DNA from: Myxococcus hansupus
GTDB taxonomy: Bacteria > Myxococcota > Myxococcia > Myxococcales > Myxococcaceae
Direction: 5' to 3'
DNA: 64,000 nt
NCBI RefSeq assembly: GCF_000280925.3
Contig: NZ_CP012109.1
Location: 5,166,501 to 5,230,500, forward strand
Positions 49,223 to 60,300 of this stretch are shown here, one piece after another. Under the pieces are notes generated by a model. The model was not told the origin of the DNA. It ran no database searches and was given only the letters and a program-made list of their open reading frames with translations. Both the position numbers and the translations under genes were made by a program. Position 1 is the stretch's first letter, and each line of letters opens with the position of its first letter.

Positions 49223-50889
49223 TCAGGGCGCCGCGGGCACGCGCCAGCCGTTCGCGCGCAGCGCGGCGCGCGCCTGGGGAGCGTCCTTCACGGGGTCCCA
49301 GGCCCCACAAGCCCAGGGAAGCACCTCGTCCACGATGGCGCGGTGGACCTCCCGCGCCGAAGCCTCCGGCGAGAGCGGCTCCGACGCCACGATGCTGGCC
49401 CCGAGCGCCCAGGTGATGACAGACCGGCGGCTCATCGCCCTGCACGCGGCGCGGACGCACGCCCACAGGGGGTCCGCATCGTCGTCCGGGGTCATCACCT
49501 TGGCATCAGGCGGCAGGGGGACGCACTGGCCGCCGTAGTTCACCGACCAGGCGGCGGAGAACGCATCCGCCGCGCAGAACTGACTGGGGATGAAGTTCGC
49601 CGTGCTCGCCACCTCCGCCGCGTGCGCCTCCGTCGGCTCGCAGAGCCAACGCTCCATGGAGATGACGGTGCTGCGAGAGTAGGTGTTGTCCGGGTGCTGG
49701 GTCTCCCACAGCCACAGCACGTGTCGCGCGGCGGCGAGCGCCACGCGCACCTTCACCTCCGTGCCGAAGGTGGCCAATGACTCGAGCCACGGGCGCAGCG
49801 ACAGCGTCGGGTCCTCGGTGCGTTCGGCGGGCCACGCCACGTCGGTCAGGAGCGCGGCGCACAGCGGCTCCTGGAAGCGGTCGGTCTTCAAGGGCGGAGC
49901 GCGCTGGCGCAACAGCGCGCGGAAGATGTCGTCGATGACGAGGTCCGCGTAGGGCGCCAGGAGCTCGACCTCCCGGAGCGCGCCGAGCGAGGGCAACGCC
50001 TCCTCGCCCTGAACGCCCAACCGGGCGATGAGTAACAGGGCTCGCTTCCCGTCCTCGCTCCGCTTCGCCTCACCGGAAGGCCCCCGCCAGGACTCCGGAG
50101 TCGAACCCTCCTGCTTTCGCTTCCTCGCGTTGCTCGCCAGCTCGATCAATCTGGGAATCGCTCGGGACGGCGCCACCTCCGACAACATGCGCAGGGCCTC
50201 GAGCCGATTCTCATCATCGAGGATGGCCTGTTCCTCCAGCGCGGTGAGGACCTCTTCATCGCGAGGGAAGCGCGCGAGGATGTCGAGCCCCGCATGGCGA
50301 AAAGCCCGGTGGGCATGCCCCAGGAGCGACAACCCCACGGCACGGACCTCCTCCGGCAGCGGGTCCTGCATCGCCGACAGCACCTTCGCCGCCGACAGCC
50401 GGATGGTCAGGTCCGACTTGTCCCGGAGGCACGGCATGATGGCGCGCAGGGCCGCGGGGCCGCACGCGGACGCATCCGAGCCAACACCGCGAGCGCCATC
50501 CGCCGCACGTTCGCCCCTGGCAGCCGAAGGGCCTCGAGGAGCGCGGGAATCGCGCAGGTGGGGAGCGGCTCGATGGTGCCCAGCGCGGCGACACATTGCC
50601 CGCGCATGTTGAGTGAGGCCTGCCAGGAGGACTCGTGGTCCGCGCGGCCCAGGGTCTCCACCAGCGCGGGAACCGCCGCGAGCCCCGCCGCGCACACGCG
50701 TTCGTTGGCCTCGCTCCCATCGAACCAACGGATGCGGTTCGCCGAGAACGCGGCGATCCATTCACGGACCGTCTTTCCCTCGACCTGGTAGCCCGAACGG
50801 ACCAGCGCGGCATCCAACCGCCGCAACGAGGCGAGGTCATCCGGCCGGGCCTTGCGCCACAGCGCATCGAGGTCTTCGTGTTCAGCCAT
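49223..50889 (-). pseudogene. HEAT-repeat protein broken by a -1 frameshift
   Basis: Two overlapping minus-strand ORFs form one protein. The first part starts at ATG 50889 (MAEHEDLDALWRKARPDDL) and runs through HEAT helices to RRMALAVLARM; after that its frame reads meaningless Pro/Arg/Ala-rich sequence and stops at about 50407. The adjacent frame continues the repeats with SACGPAALRAIMPCL and carries on to 49223. Inserting one base near 50472 restores a continuous ~555-residue protein. The C-terminal ~200 residues are not repeat-like and have no known motif. It is either a true frameshift mutation or a sequencing error; the functional state is uncertain. Confidence 0.75.
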
Positions 50890-50980
50890 GTCCAGCGCGA
50901 TACTCGCAGGGAGACAACGGACCTGGCCAGACAGGACCTTCGGTTGGGGACGTGACGCGGCCGCGATATGACGCCGTGCC

Positions 50981-52246
50981 ATGAACCCGTTTCGTCGCGC
51001 CTTGCTCCTGGGGCTCATGTCCTGTCTGTCGCTGGGGTCCTCTTCAGCGGATGCGCAGTCCGCCCAGGCGAGGCCCCGCGCCCGAGATTTGGGCATCACG
51101 TTCGGGGGCGCCACGGGCCCGAACAACGCCATCACCGACGTGTCCGGCGTGGAGGTGGGCCACTCGACGCTGATTTCCGGCGACCCCCGGGGTCCGCGAG
51201 GCAAGGGAGCGGCGCGCACCGGCGTCACCGCCGTATTGCCCCGAGGCAAGGACGGTGTGTCCGAGGACGTCTTCGCCGCCATCTATTCCTTCAACGGCAA
51301 TGGCGAGATGACGGGTTCCCACTGGCTCACCGAATCCGGCCAGCTCGCCGGGCCCGTCATGCTCACCAACACCAATGACGTGGGCACCGTCCGCGACTCC
51401 GTCATCTCGTGGGCGATGAAGCGTGGACTGGAGTGGGAGCTGGGGCTGCCCGTCGTCGCGGAGACGTGGGATGGCCTGCTGAATGACACCTACGGCTTCC
51501 ACGTGAAGGCCCCGCACGCCCACCGCGCGCTCGACACCGCCAAGAGCGGTCCCGTCGCGGAGGGCTCGGTGGGCGGCGGCACGGGGATGGTGTGCCACAG
51601 CTTCAAGGCCGGCATTGGCACGGCGTCGCGCAAGCTGCCCGCGTCGGAGGGCGGCTACACCGTGGGCGTGCTGTTGCAGTGCAACTACGGCGCGCGCCAC
51701 CTCTTCACCGTGGAGGGCGTGCCCGTGGGTGAGGAGATTGGTGACTTGCGCCCCTGCTACACCGGGCCCAAGAAGCCGAGCCACAGCATGTTCGAGAAGA
51801 TGCCGGCCTGCTCGACGTCACGCGGTGACACCCAGCCCCGCACGCCCGAGGGCGCCGGCTCCATCATCGTGGTGGTGGCGACGGACGCGCCGCTGCTGCC
51901 GCACCAACTGGAGCGGCTGGCGAAGCGGGTGCCCCTGGGCATTGGAAAGATGGGAGGCCTGGGGGCGAACTCGTCGGGCGACATCTTCCTGGCCTTCTCC
52001 ACGCAGCGGCTGAAGCCTCCCGCGGGCGCGGACGTGGCCAGCGTCTCGACGCTCGACAACGAGCGGATGACGCCGCTCTTCGAAGCCACCATCCAGGCCA
52101 CGCAGGAGGCCATCCTCAACTCGATGCTGGCCTCCGACACGATGAACGGCGCGGAGGGCAGCCGCGTCTATGGCCTGCCCCAGGACCGGCTCATTCAGGC
52201 GATGAAGAAGTACGGCCGCCTGACGGCCCCCGCGCCCACGCCGTGA
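50981..52246 (+). CDS. P1-family (DmpA/S58) peptidase
   Basis: 421 residues with a signal peptide (RRALLLGLMSCLSLGSSSADA). The pattern is that of the self-cleaving DmpA/BapA aminopeptidases: ITFGGATGPNNAITDVSGVE, VGHSTLISGD, TGVTAVLPRGKD, GSVGGGTGMVCHSFKAGIGT and GLGANSSGDIFLAFST, which would hold the Gly-Ser autocleavage site and N-terminal nucleophile. It acts outside the cytoplasm on N-terminal or D-/beta-amino acyl peptides. It is divergent from the frameshifted HEAT gene and ends three bases from the convergent DUF885 gene. Confidence 0.85.
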   Translation: MNPFRRALLLGLMSCLSLGSSSADAQSAQARPRARDLGITFGGATGPNNAITDVSGVEVGHSTLISGDPRGPRGKGAARTGVTAVLPRGKDGVSEDVFAAIYSFNGNGEMTGSHWLTESGQLAGPVMLTNTNDVGTVRDSVISWAMKRGLEWELGLPVVAETWDGLLNDTYGFHVKAPHAHRALDTAKSGPVAEGSVGGGTGMVCHSFKAGIGTASRKLPASEGGYTVGVLLQCNYGARHLFTVEGVPVGEEIGDLRPCYTGPKKPSHSMFEKMPACSTSRGDTQPRTPEGAGSIIVVVATDAPLLPHQLERLAKRVPLGIGKMGGLGANSSGDIFLAFSTQRLKPPAGADVASVSTLDNERMTPLFEATIQATQEAILNSMLASDTMNGAEGSRVYGLPQDRLIQAMKKYGRLTAPAPTP

Positions 52247-52249
52247 GCC

Positions 52250-54049
52250 TCAGGGCTGGCGCGCGCCGCGCTTGCGCGCCGCCACCCAGGACTGAACGCG
52301 CCCTTCCAGGATGTCCAAGGGGAGGGAGCCGTCGAGCAGCACGACGTCGTGGAACTCACGCACGTCGAAGCGCTCTCCCAGCGCCTGCTCAGCGCGCGTG
52401 CGCAGCTCCAGAATCTTGAGCTGCCCCACCTTGTACGCCAGCGCCTGCCCCGGCCACGCGATGTAGCGGTCCACCTCGTTGGTGGTGTCCAGCTCCTGGC
52501 GCGGCGAGTTCTCCATGAAGAAGTCGAGCGCCTGCTGCCGCGTCCACCGCTTCACGTGCAGGCCGGTGTCCACGACCAGCCGCACCGCGCGCCACATGTC
52601 ATAGGCCAGGTGGCCGAACTTGTCGTAGGGGTCGGTGTACAGCCCCAGCTCGTCGCCCAGCGTCTCGCAGTAGAGCGCCCAGCCCTCGCCGTAGGCCACG
52701 TGGTAGCCGTAGCGGCGGAAGTCGGGCAGGCCCGTCTGTTCGGTGGCCAGGGCCGTCTGGAGGTGGTGACCGGGCACGGCCTCGTGCAGCGTGAGCGGGA
52801 CCATCTCCCACAGGGGCCGCGTCTCCGGACGGTACAGGTTCACCAGGTACGTGCCGGGCCGGGAGCCATCCGAGGCGCCGGCGTAATAGAAGCCCGTCGT
52901 CGCGTCCGGGGCCATGGCCTCCGGCGTCGGCTCCACGCCGTACGGCTGCCGGGGCAACGTCTTGAACAGGCGCACCAGCAGCGGGTCGATGCGCTTGGAC
53001 AGCGCCCGGTAGCGCATCAGCAGCTCGTCGCCGCTGCGCGCGTAGAAGCGCGCGTCCGTGCGCAGGAAGCGGAAGAACTCCGAAAGCGTGCCCTCGAAGC
53101 CGGTGCGCGTCTTCACCGCCTCCATCTCCGCGCGGATGCGCTTCACCTCGGCCATGCCGAGCGCGTGAATCTCCTCCGCGCTCAGCCCCGTGGTGGTGTA
53201 CTTGCGCGCGAGGAACGCATACGTCTCCGCGCCGTCGGGGAGCTGCCAGATGCCCACCTTGTCCGTCCCCTTGGGGACGTACTCCTCGGTGAGGTACTGG
53301 TGGAAGCGCTTCAGCGCGGGCAGCACGACCTTCGCCACCGCGGCGCGGCCGGACGCGGAGAGGCGCTGCTGCTCGGCGGCGGGGATGCTGGCCGGGAAGC
53401 GGCGGAACGGGGAGAAGAAGCCACTGTCCGCGGGGTCCTCCACGAGCTGCTTCGCCACCTGCGGCGGGATGCGCTGGAGGATGATTCGCGGATGGATGCG
53501 CTGCTGGCGCACGCCCTCGCGCAGCAGCGCCAGCACCTGGTCCACGTAGGTGCCGAAGCCCTCCAGACGCGCAATCCAGTCCTCGTAGTCCTTCACCGTC
53601 TGGAAGCGCAGCGTGTCCGCGAGCTGATAGGCCGTCTGCACACCCGGCGGCTGCTTGATGCCCTCCGGGATGCCGCCCATGTGATTCACCGGCATCAGGT
53701 ACGTCTTGAAGCCGTGCTCCTCGACCCACAGCTCGTATTCGCGGCGGAACAGGTCGAGGTTGAGCTGGTCCGCGGCGGTGAGTGACTTGCGGTCCAGCGT
53801 CTTCAGCTTCGCGAGCACCTGGAGGTTGTGCTGGTGGTCCGCCTCGATGGAGGGGAGGCTCAGGTCATCCCACCGGCCGTTCCAACGCCGGTCGCCCTGC
53901 ACCGACGCGTACGTCGGGCTGCGCTCCAGTTGGTACTGCCACTCCTGCTGGATGAGCGCGTGGAGCGCCGCGGCGCCTCGCTTCTGGGCATCGGCGGTAT
54001 CGGGAAGCATGGTGAGGAACCCCACTGCGAGAAGGACAAGGGTGCGCAT
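52250..54049 (-). CDS. DUF885 family protein (putative metallo-hydrolase)
   Basis: 599 residues from ATG 54049; the longer in-frame ORF is an antisense shadow of the helicase. A signal peptide (LVLLAVGFLTMLPDTADA) precedes the domain. The DUF885 signature HEAVPGHHLQ at about residues 422-431 is a zinc-peptidase-like HExxH-type motif, and GWALYCETLGDELGLY has the downstream Glu region. Other conserved parts include TGFYYAGASDGSRPGTYLVN. It is exported and is probably a peptidase, although the family's reaction is not well established. Its start overlaps the helicase stop (TGATG), suggesting cotranscription with it. Confidence 0.83.
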   Translation of the reverse strand: MRTLVLLAVGFLTMLPDTADAQKRGAAALHALIQQEWQYQLERSPTYASVQGDRRWNGRWDDLSLPSIEADHQHNLQVLAKLKTLDRKSLTAADQLNLDLFRREYELWVEEHGFKTYLMPVNHMGGIPEGIKQPPGVQTAYQLADTLRFQTVKDYEDWIARLEGFGTYVDQVLALLREGVRQQRIHPRIILQRIPPQVAKQLVEDPADSGFFSPFRRFPASIPAAEQQRLSASGRAAVAKVVLPALKRFHQYLTEEYVPKGTDKVGIWQLPDGAETYAFLARKYTTTGLSAEEIHALGMAEVKRIRAEMEAVKTRTGFEGTLSEFFRFLRTDARFYARSGDELLMRYRALSKRIDPLLVRLFKTLPRQPYGVEPTPEAMAPDATTGFYYAGASDGSRPGTYLVNLYRPETRPLWEMVPLTLHEAVPGHHLQTALATEQTGLPDFRRYGYHVAYGEGWALYCETLGDELGLYTDPYDKFGHLAYDMWRAVRLVVDTGLHVKRWTRQQALDFFMENSPRQELDTTNEVDRYIAWPGQALAYKVGQLKILELRTRAEQALGERFDVREFHDVVLLDGSLPLDILEGRVQSWVAARKRGARQP

Positions 54050-57000
54050 CAAGAGAAGAGTTCGAGCAGGTCTTCGCGGGTGATGGCCGTCGCGGCGGCG
54101 GCCTCGCTCAGGGCGGCCTCGAACAGGGCCCGCTTCTTTTCCTGGAGGCCGAGGATGCGCTCCTCCACCGTGCCCTGGGACACCAGCCGGTACACCATCA
54201 CCGTGCGCTCCTGGCCAATGCGGTGGGCGCGGTCGGCGGCCTGGGCCTCCGCCGCCGGGTTCCACCACGGGTCGAGCAGGAACACATGGTCGGCCGCGGT
54301 GAGGTTGAGGCCCGTGCCGCCGGCCTTGAGGGACATGAGCAGCACCGGCTCGCCCTCCTCGGACTGGAAGCGCTGCGTGACTTCGCCACGGTTGGCCGTG
54401 GAGCCGTCCAGGCGGCTGAAGCCGATGCCCGCCGCCTTGAGGCGTGGCTCGATGAGGTCCAACAGCGACGTCCACTGCGAGAAGACGAGCGCCTTGTGGC
54501 CTTCGGACACGGCCGTCTCCAGCGCGTCCACCAGCGTCTCCACCTTCGACGACGTGTTGGCCCGCTGGCCCGGCACGAGCGCCGTGTGGCAGGCCGCCTG
54601 ACGCAGCCGGAGCAGCGCCTCCAGGGCCTTGAGCACGCTGCCGCCCTCGTTCAGCAGGGCGACCACTTCCTTCCGCGTCGCCGCCATCACCGCGTCGTAG
54701 ACGGAGCGCTCGCGCTCATCCAACTGCACGTGCATGACGGAGTCGATGCGCGGCGGCAGCTCGGGCGCGACGTCCCGCTTCAGGCGCCGGAGCACGAAGG
54801 GCCGGATGCGGCGGCGCAGCCCCTCGGCCGCGTCCTGACGGCCGTCCGAGATGGGCCGCGCCACCTTGTCCTCGAAGTGCCGCCGCCCCCCGAGCAGGCC
54901 CGGGTTGGTGAAATGCATCAGGCTCCACAGCTCCTCCAGCCGGTTCTCCAGCGGCGTGCCGCTGAGCGCCAGCCGGAAGCCGGACTTGAGGCCGAAGGCC
55001 GCGCGGGCCACCTGGCTGTCGGGATTCTTGATGGCCTGCGCCTCGTCCAGCACCAGCGCGTCCCACGTCTTCGCCCCGAGCACCGCCGCGTCCAGGCGCA
55101 TGATGGCGTACGTCGTCAGCGTCACGTCGGCGGACGGGTCCAGCGCGCGGCCGGGGCCGTGGTACACGCAGACCTTGAGCGACGGCCGGAAGCGCTTCAG
55201 CTCCGCCGCCCAGTTGGGCAGCACGCTGGTGGGGCACACGACGAGCGAGCCCGGCTCCAGCGCGCAAATCGTCTGGAGCGTCTTACCCAGACCCATGTCG
55301 TCCGCGAGGATGCCGCCCAGTCCGGCGCCGCGCAGGAAGCGCAGCCAGCTCACGCCCTGGAGCTGATACGGACGCAGCGTCGCGTTGAGCTCGGCGGGCA
55401 GCTCGGGCGCCGGCAGCTTCTCGAAGCCGGCGATGAGCGGCGCCAACCGGTCCAGCCCCGGCGGAGGCGGCTGCTCCAGCGTCTCGCACAGCGCGGACAG
55501 CTCCGGCAGCGCGTGGTTGGAGACCTTGCCGTCCGCCTGCCGCGCGTTGAGCAGGTCCGCGACGCGCTGGCCGTGTTTGTCCAGCCACGCCCGGGGCAGC
55601 GGCGCCCAGCCGCCACCGTCCAGCGGCACCAGGCCCAGCCCCTCCGTCCAGGCGCGGATGACGGCCGCGGCGTCCACCGCCTTGACCTCGCCCTTCGCCC
55701 CCTCCACCTGGAACTCCAGTTGGAAGCGCACGTCGGGGACACCCTGCCCGTTGAGCGCGGACTCCACGAGGAGCGACGGCCGCAGCTTGACGTCGGGGCT
55801 CACCAGCCCCGCCGCGTCACCCGCGAGGTCACCGCGCCAGCGCCGCAGCTTGTCCGCCCAGCGCACCATCTCCGAACCCGCCACCGTCAGCCGGCGCCCG
55901 GGCACGAGGTTCAGCTCGTCGCGGAGCTGGTGGATGAGGCGCTGCTCGGCGGCCTCGTCGCGCAGGGGCACCGCGCCGCGCAGGTACACCATGCGCCCGC
56001 TGTCGATGCGCACCACCGGCGGCGCGCCGTAGACGAGCGTGGGCAACACGGACAGGCCCGCGTCGAGCTGGTTCAGCTCCAGCAGGATGCGCGGCTTCAG
56101 CTCGCGGTCCAGGCGCGGCAGCCGCTTGCTGCGGACCTCGACCGGCAGGCGGCGGCCCAGCTCGGGCATGATCTTCGTCGTCAGGTCGCCCATGTGCTCG
56201 GCCGAGTACGTGCGGACGATGGGCAGGCTCTGCAGCCACGGGCCCGACATGGCTGTCTCGCCCAGGCGGACCAGCGCGTCCCCCGCCAGCGCGACGCCGG
56301 GACTCACGACCTCCTGGATGCGAGGGTCCCTCGTCACCGTCACGACAATCTGCCCGCTGCGGTCCTCCACCACCGCGCGAGGCAGCACTTGCTCGTCGGA
56401 CACCGCCACGGGCCGCCCGTCGAGCAGCACGTTGCGCGCCGACTCCAGCACCTTGAGCACCGCCTCCAGCGTCTCCGGGGACAGGGTGCCCCGCGTGCGG
56501 CGCTGCTCCAGGATGCGGTCCGCCAGCAGGTCGGAGTTCTCCACCTGGAGCTTCGCGGCCTCCGCGGGCTTCGCCATCAGCGACGCCAGGCTGCCTTCCA
56601 GCGGCGTCTCCGTGCCATCCACCTGCGCGATGGAGCGGCGCAGCTCCAGCCCGCCATCCACGCGGGTGAAGTGGTACACGACCCGAGCCCAGCGGGTGGC
56701 CGCCGTCTCCATGGGCGCGTCCTGCTTCTCCGCCTGCTGGATGGAGATGGCCGCGGCGACCACATGCTCGCAGGGGTCCACGAGGCTGGGGCAATCACAC
56801 TCCCAGGCGTCGTCGTTCGGATACAGGACGACCGTGAGAGCGACCGGGCGGCCCTTGGCGCGCACCCTCAGCTCCAGCTCGCCCCCCTTCTGGGCCTGGA
56901 GCACCACGGCTCCGGAGCGGGCGAGATTCACGCCGTTGGACCAGATTCCGGGTTTCGCTTCCTTCCGGACGGCTTCGAGCAATTGAGCAGTGGCGGACAT
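54049..57000 (-). CDS. SNF2-family helicase with SWIM zinc finger
   Basis: 983 residues from ATG 57000; an ORF to 57087 adds 29 unlikely residues. A SWIM zinc-binding motif is near the N terminus ([12 protein letters not shown], Cys68, Cys70, Cys77, His79). A long middle region precedes the SNF2 ATPase: [35 protein letters not shown] (motif I), [11 protein letters not shown] (motif II, DEAQ), [20 protein letters not shown] (III), [19 protein letters not shown] (IV), and [20 protein letters not shown] with [12 protein letters not shown] (V and VI). It is an ATP-dependent DNA translocase of the HepA/RapA-like class. The gene is overlapped by DUF885. Confidence 0.92.
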   Translation of the reverse strand: MSATAQLLEAVRKEAKPGIWSNGVNLARSGAVVLQAQKGGELELRVRAKGRPVALTVVLYPNDDAWECDCPSLVDPCEHVVAAAISIQQAEKQDAPMETAATRWARVVYHFTRVDGGLELRRSIAQVDGTETPLEGSLASLMAKPAEAAKLQVENSDLLADRILEQRRTRGTLSPETLEAVLKVLESARNVLLDGRPVAVSDEQVLPRAVVEDRSGQIVVTVTRDPRIQEVVSPGVALAGDALVRLGETAMSGPWLQSLPIVRTYSAEHMGDLTTKIMPELGRRLPVEVRSKRLPRLDRELKPRILLELNQLDAGLSVLPTLVYGAPPVVRIDSGRMVYLRGAVPLRDEAAEQRLIHQLRDELNLVPGRRLTVAGSEMVRWADKLRRWRGDLAGDAAGLVSPDVKLRPSLLVESALNGQGVPDVRFQLEFQVEGAKGEVKAVDAAAVIRAWTEGLGLVPLDGGGWAPLPRAWLDKHGQRVADLLNARQADGKVSNHALPELSALCETLEQPPPPGLDRLAPLIAGFEKLPAPELPAELNATLRPYQLQGVSWLRFLRGAGLGGILADDMGLGKTLQTICALEPGSLVVCPTSVLPNWAAELKRFRPSLKVCVYHGPGRALDPSADVTLTTYAIMRLDAAVLGAKTWDALVLDEAQAIKNPDSQVARAAFGLKSGFRLALSGTPLENRLEELWSLMHFTNPGLLGGRRHFEDKVARPISDGRQDAAEGLRRRIRPFVLRRLKRDVAPELPPRIDSVMHVQLDERERSVYDAVMAATRKEVVALLNEGGSVLKALEALLRLRQAACHTALVPGQRANTSSKVETLVDALETAVSEGHKALVFSQWTSLLDLIEPRLKAAGIGFSRLDGSTANRGEVTQRFQSEEGEPVLLMSLKAGGTGLNLTAADHVFLLDPWWNPAAEAQAADRAHRIGQERTVMVYRLVSQGTVEERILGLQEKKRALFEAALSEAAAATAITREDLLELFS

Positions 57001-57306
57001 GGGGCGCTGCTTCCCTACGCCCCAGGGAAGCGACGCGCAACGACCATCCGCGCGCACCGTCGCGCGGCAGGCGGCCAGCGAGCCCACGGCGACACTCCGA
57101 GTGTGCCTGGGAAAACTTCAATGACAACGGCCCTCCCCCGCGCCCGGGAAATCCCTCCCACCTTCGCGCCTGCATTGCCTCTCAATCGAAACACGGCGCA
57201 CGCATTTGACATGCAAACATGAATTGACTTACCTGTGTCACAGTCGTCTCCCGGATACTCCAACGAAGCCAGCTCACCGGGCATTGCCCAGGAAACGAGA
57301 GGACGT
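57001..57306. other. 306-bp intergenic region, helicase/LanM divergent promoters
   Basis: This separates the minus-strand helicase from the plus-strand lanthipeptide operon. It has an A/T-rich patch at 57150-57235 and the promoter described at 57206-57234. No gene or repeat was seen. Confidence 0.55.
57206..57234 (+). promoter_or_regulatory. Candidate sigma-70 promoter of the lanthipeptide operon
   Basis: TTGACA (57206-57211) is followed after 17 nt by TTACCT (57229-57234). Transcription would begin near 57240, downstream of the first possible GTG (57235), which favours the GTG at 57307 as the LanM start. Confidence 0.45.
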
Positions 57307-60300
57307 GTGGACATCACGCCGAGGCAGGACCCGAAGGGACTCTCGGGAGCGGGCGCACCGTCGCGCCTCCCACGCTGGGCACGGGCCGCGACACTCTCCG
57401 AACGAGCAGGGTTCGCTGACGCGGATGACGCGGCAAAGCAAAACATCTCCGCCGCGGCGCGCAAGCGATTGGATGCGTGGCGTCAGCAGGTCCCGTTTGG
57501 CCAGTCGGATTGGTGGCTTCGCCGTCTGCGCACCGCGGGGCTGACGGAAGCGGCGCTGCTCTCGCAACTGGAGCCCTCCCTCGAAGCGCCCTGGACGACG
57601 GCGGAGGCCATTCCGGAGTGGGTCCGCGAGCTGGAGCAGGCCTACGAGGCCCCCCACCCCGTGCCGGTTGTCTGGCCGGAGCGCACGGAGGGCCCGGACC
57701 GCTCGGCCTTCCTTCCCCTGGTGGAGCCCCTGGTGTCGCGCGCGGTGGGTCAGCTCACCGCCGCGCTGACGGCCCTGCGGCACGCGGCGCCCGGGCTCGA
57801 CTTCGAGCCGCGCACCGTCGTCTCCTCGATGATGGGCCACCTGCCCCAGCTCCTGTCCCCCGTGCTGAGCCGCGCGCTGGTGGTGGAGCTGCACGCCACC
57901 CAGTGGGAAGCGCACCTGGCGGGAGAGACGCCCGAGGCGCGCTTCCAGGACTTCACGCGGCGCCTGCACCAGCCCCGCTTCGCCCTGGACATCCTGGAGC
58001 GTTACCCGGTGATGGCCCGCTGCGCGGTGCGGTGCATCGCCCAGTGGCGTCACGCGTGCCTGGAGCTGATGCAGCGGCTGACACGGGACGCCCCCCAGCT
58101 CTGGCCACGGTTCAACGCGGGACGCGAGCCCGGCGCGCTGGTGGAGGCCCGCGGCGGCCTCTCCGACCCGCACCGGGGTGGCAGGGGCGTCTTCATCCTG
58201 CGCTTCGAATCCGGATTCCAGTTGGTCTACAAGCCCCGCTCGCTGGGCGCCGAGGCGGGGCTCCAGCAGCTCCTGTCCTGGCTCAACGAACGTGGCGCCA
58301 CGCCCACGATGAAGGGCGCCGAGGCCTGGGACCGGGGTGACCACGGCTGGATGGAGTACGTGGCCCCCGCGCCGTGCGAGTCGCGGGACGGCATCCGCCG
58401 CTTCTACGAGCGCCAGGGGGCCTACGTCGCGGTGATGCACGTGCTGGATGGCACGGACCTGCACTTCGAAAACGTCATCGCCGCGGGCGAGCACCCCGTG
58501 TTGGTGGACGTGGAGACGCTCTTCCATCCCGTCTCGGGCACGCGCTCGCTCCGTGACGCGGAACATGCCCCGGAGGCGCCGCCCGTGTCGGTGATGCGCA
58601 GCGGCCTGCTCCCGCAGCAGTTCTGGGGCACGAAGACGAAGGGCGGCATCGACCTCAGTGGACTGGGTGCGCGCGCCGGGCAGCTCACGCCGCAGCCCGT
58701 CCTCGTGTCCGCGGAGCGCGGCACGGACCGCATGCGCTTCGAACGGCGCCCCGTGGCCATGCCCGCCTCCCACAACGTGCCGCGGCTGGAGGGCGAGCAA
58801 GCCCCGGCGCTGGCCTACCGCGACGCGCTTTCGGACGGCTTCGCGCGGATGTACGGCCTGCTGCTGGCGCACCGCGAGGCCCTGCTCGCGGACGACGGGC
58901 CGCTGGCGGCCTTCGCCGGCGTGCCCATGCGCGTCCTCTTCCGCAACACGGCCGTGTACGGCGCGCTCCTCTACGAGAGCTACCATCCGCACACGCTGTC
59001 GGATGGCCTGGAGCGACAGCGCTTCTTCGACCATCTGTGGCGCGGCGTGCTGGCGACGCCCGACCTGGAAGCGCTCATCCCGCTCGAGTTGGAGGAGCTG
59101 GAGCGAGGTGACCTGCCCTACTTCACGGCGAACACGGACTCGACGGACCTGGAGTCGGGCACGGGGCAGCGGCTGCGGGGGTTCTTCGCGGAGACGGGAA
59201 TGGCGCGGGTGCGGCGCCGGCTGACGGGCCTGTCCGCGGAGGATGGACTGCGGCAACGCTGGGTGCTGGAGCGCTCGCTCGACGTGCTGCTGCTGAGCTC
59301 GCGCATCGTGGAGCGGCCGTCCTACGACTTCCAGGAGCGCGCCACACCGGGCCTCCGCGAGGCGCTGCTCTCCGAGGCGCACCGCGCGGGCGAGCGGCTG
59401 ATGACGCTGGCCTTCGAGCGCGGCGGCGAGGCGCATTGGCTGAGCCTCGACGCCGGCGAGGGCGGCTGGCGCCTGACGTCTCCGGGCGCGGACGTGTTCA
59501 AGGGACGGGCGGGCATCGCGCTCGCCCTGGGCTATCTGGGCGAGGCCACGGGCGATGCGCGCTTCACGGCGCTGGCGCGCTCGACGCTGCGCACCCAGAC
59601 GCGCATCCTGGCCGAAGAGCCACAGAGCGTGGTGGGCCTGGGGCTCATCAATGGCTGGGGCGGCATCCTCTACGCGCTGACGCACCTGGGTGTGTTGTGG
59701 GGCGACGACGCCCTGCTGGACGAGGCCGCCTCCCACGTGCGTCGCCTGCGTCCGCTGATTGAAGCGGACCGGGTGCTGGACGTGGGCGCGGGCGCGGCGG
59801 GCTGTCTGCTGACGCTGCTGGTGCTCGGAGAACACCGGCCTTCAGGGGAGCTGTGGGCGGCGGCGGCCGCGTGTGGCCAACGGCTGATGGAGACGGCCAC
59901 GCCCCAAGCCCGTGGCAAGGCGTGGATCTGCGAGGCCGCCGGGAATCGCTACCTCGCGGGCATGGCACACGGCGCCGCGGGCATCTGCCTGGCGTTGCTG
60001 CGGCTGTACGCGCGCACGGGAGACACCCGCCTGCGCGACGCGGCGCGGGAGGGCATGGAGTTCGAGCGCGGGCTCTACGACGCGCGGGAGCGCAACTGGC
60101 CGGACCTTCGCGCGGGCGCGAAGGAGCTGTCGGTGGACGGGGATGGGGCGGAGCACTTCATGTGGGCATGGTGCACCGGAGCACCGGGCATCGGGCTCGC
60201 GCGCCTGCTCGGACTGCCCTGGTTGGACGATGTCGCCGTGCGCGAGGAGCTCGCCATCGCGCTGGACGGCACCCTGGCGCGGGGCTTTGGCCGCAACCAC

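Noticed and set aside
57274..59835. 853-residue minus-strand ORF
   Set aside because: Antisense to LanM; composition is Arg/Gln/Leu-rich and featureless.
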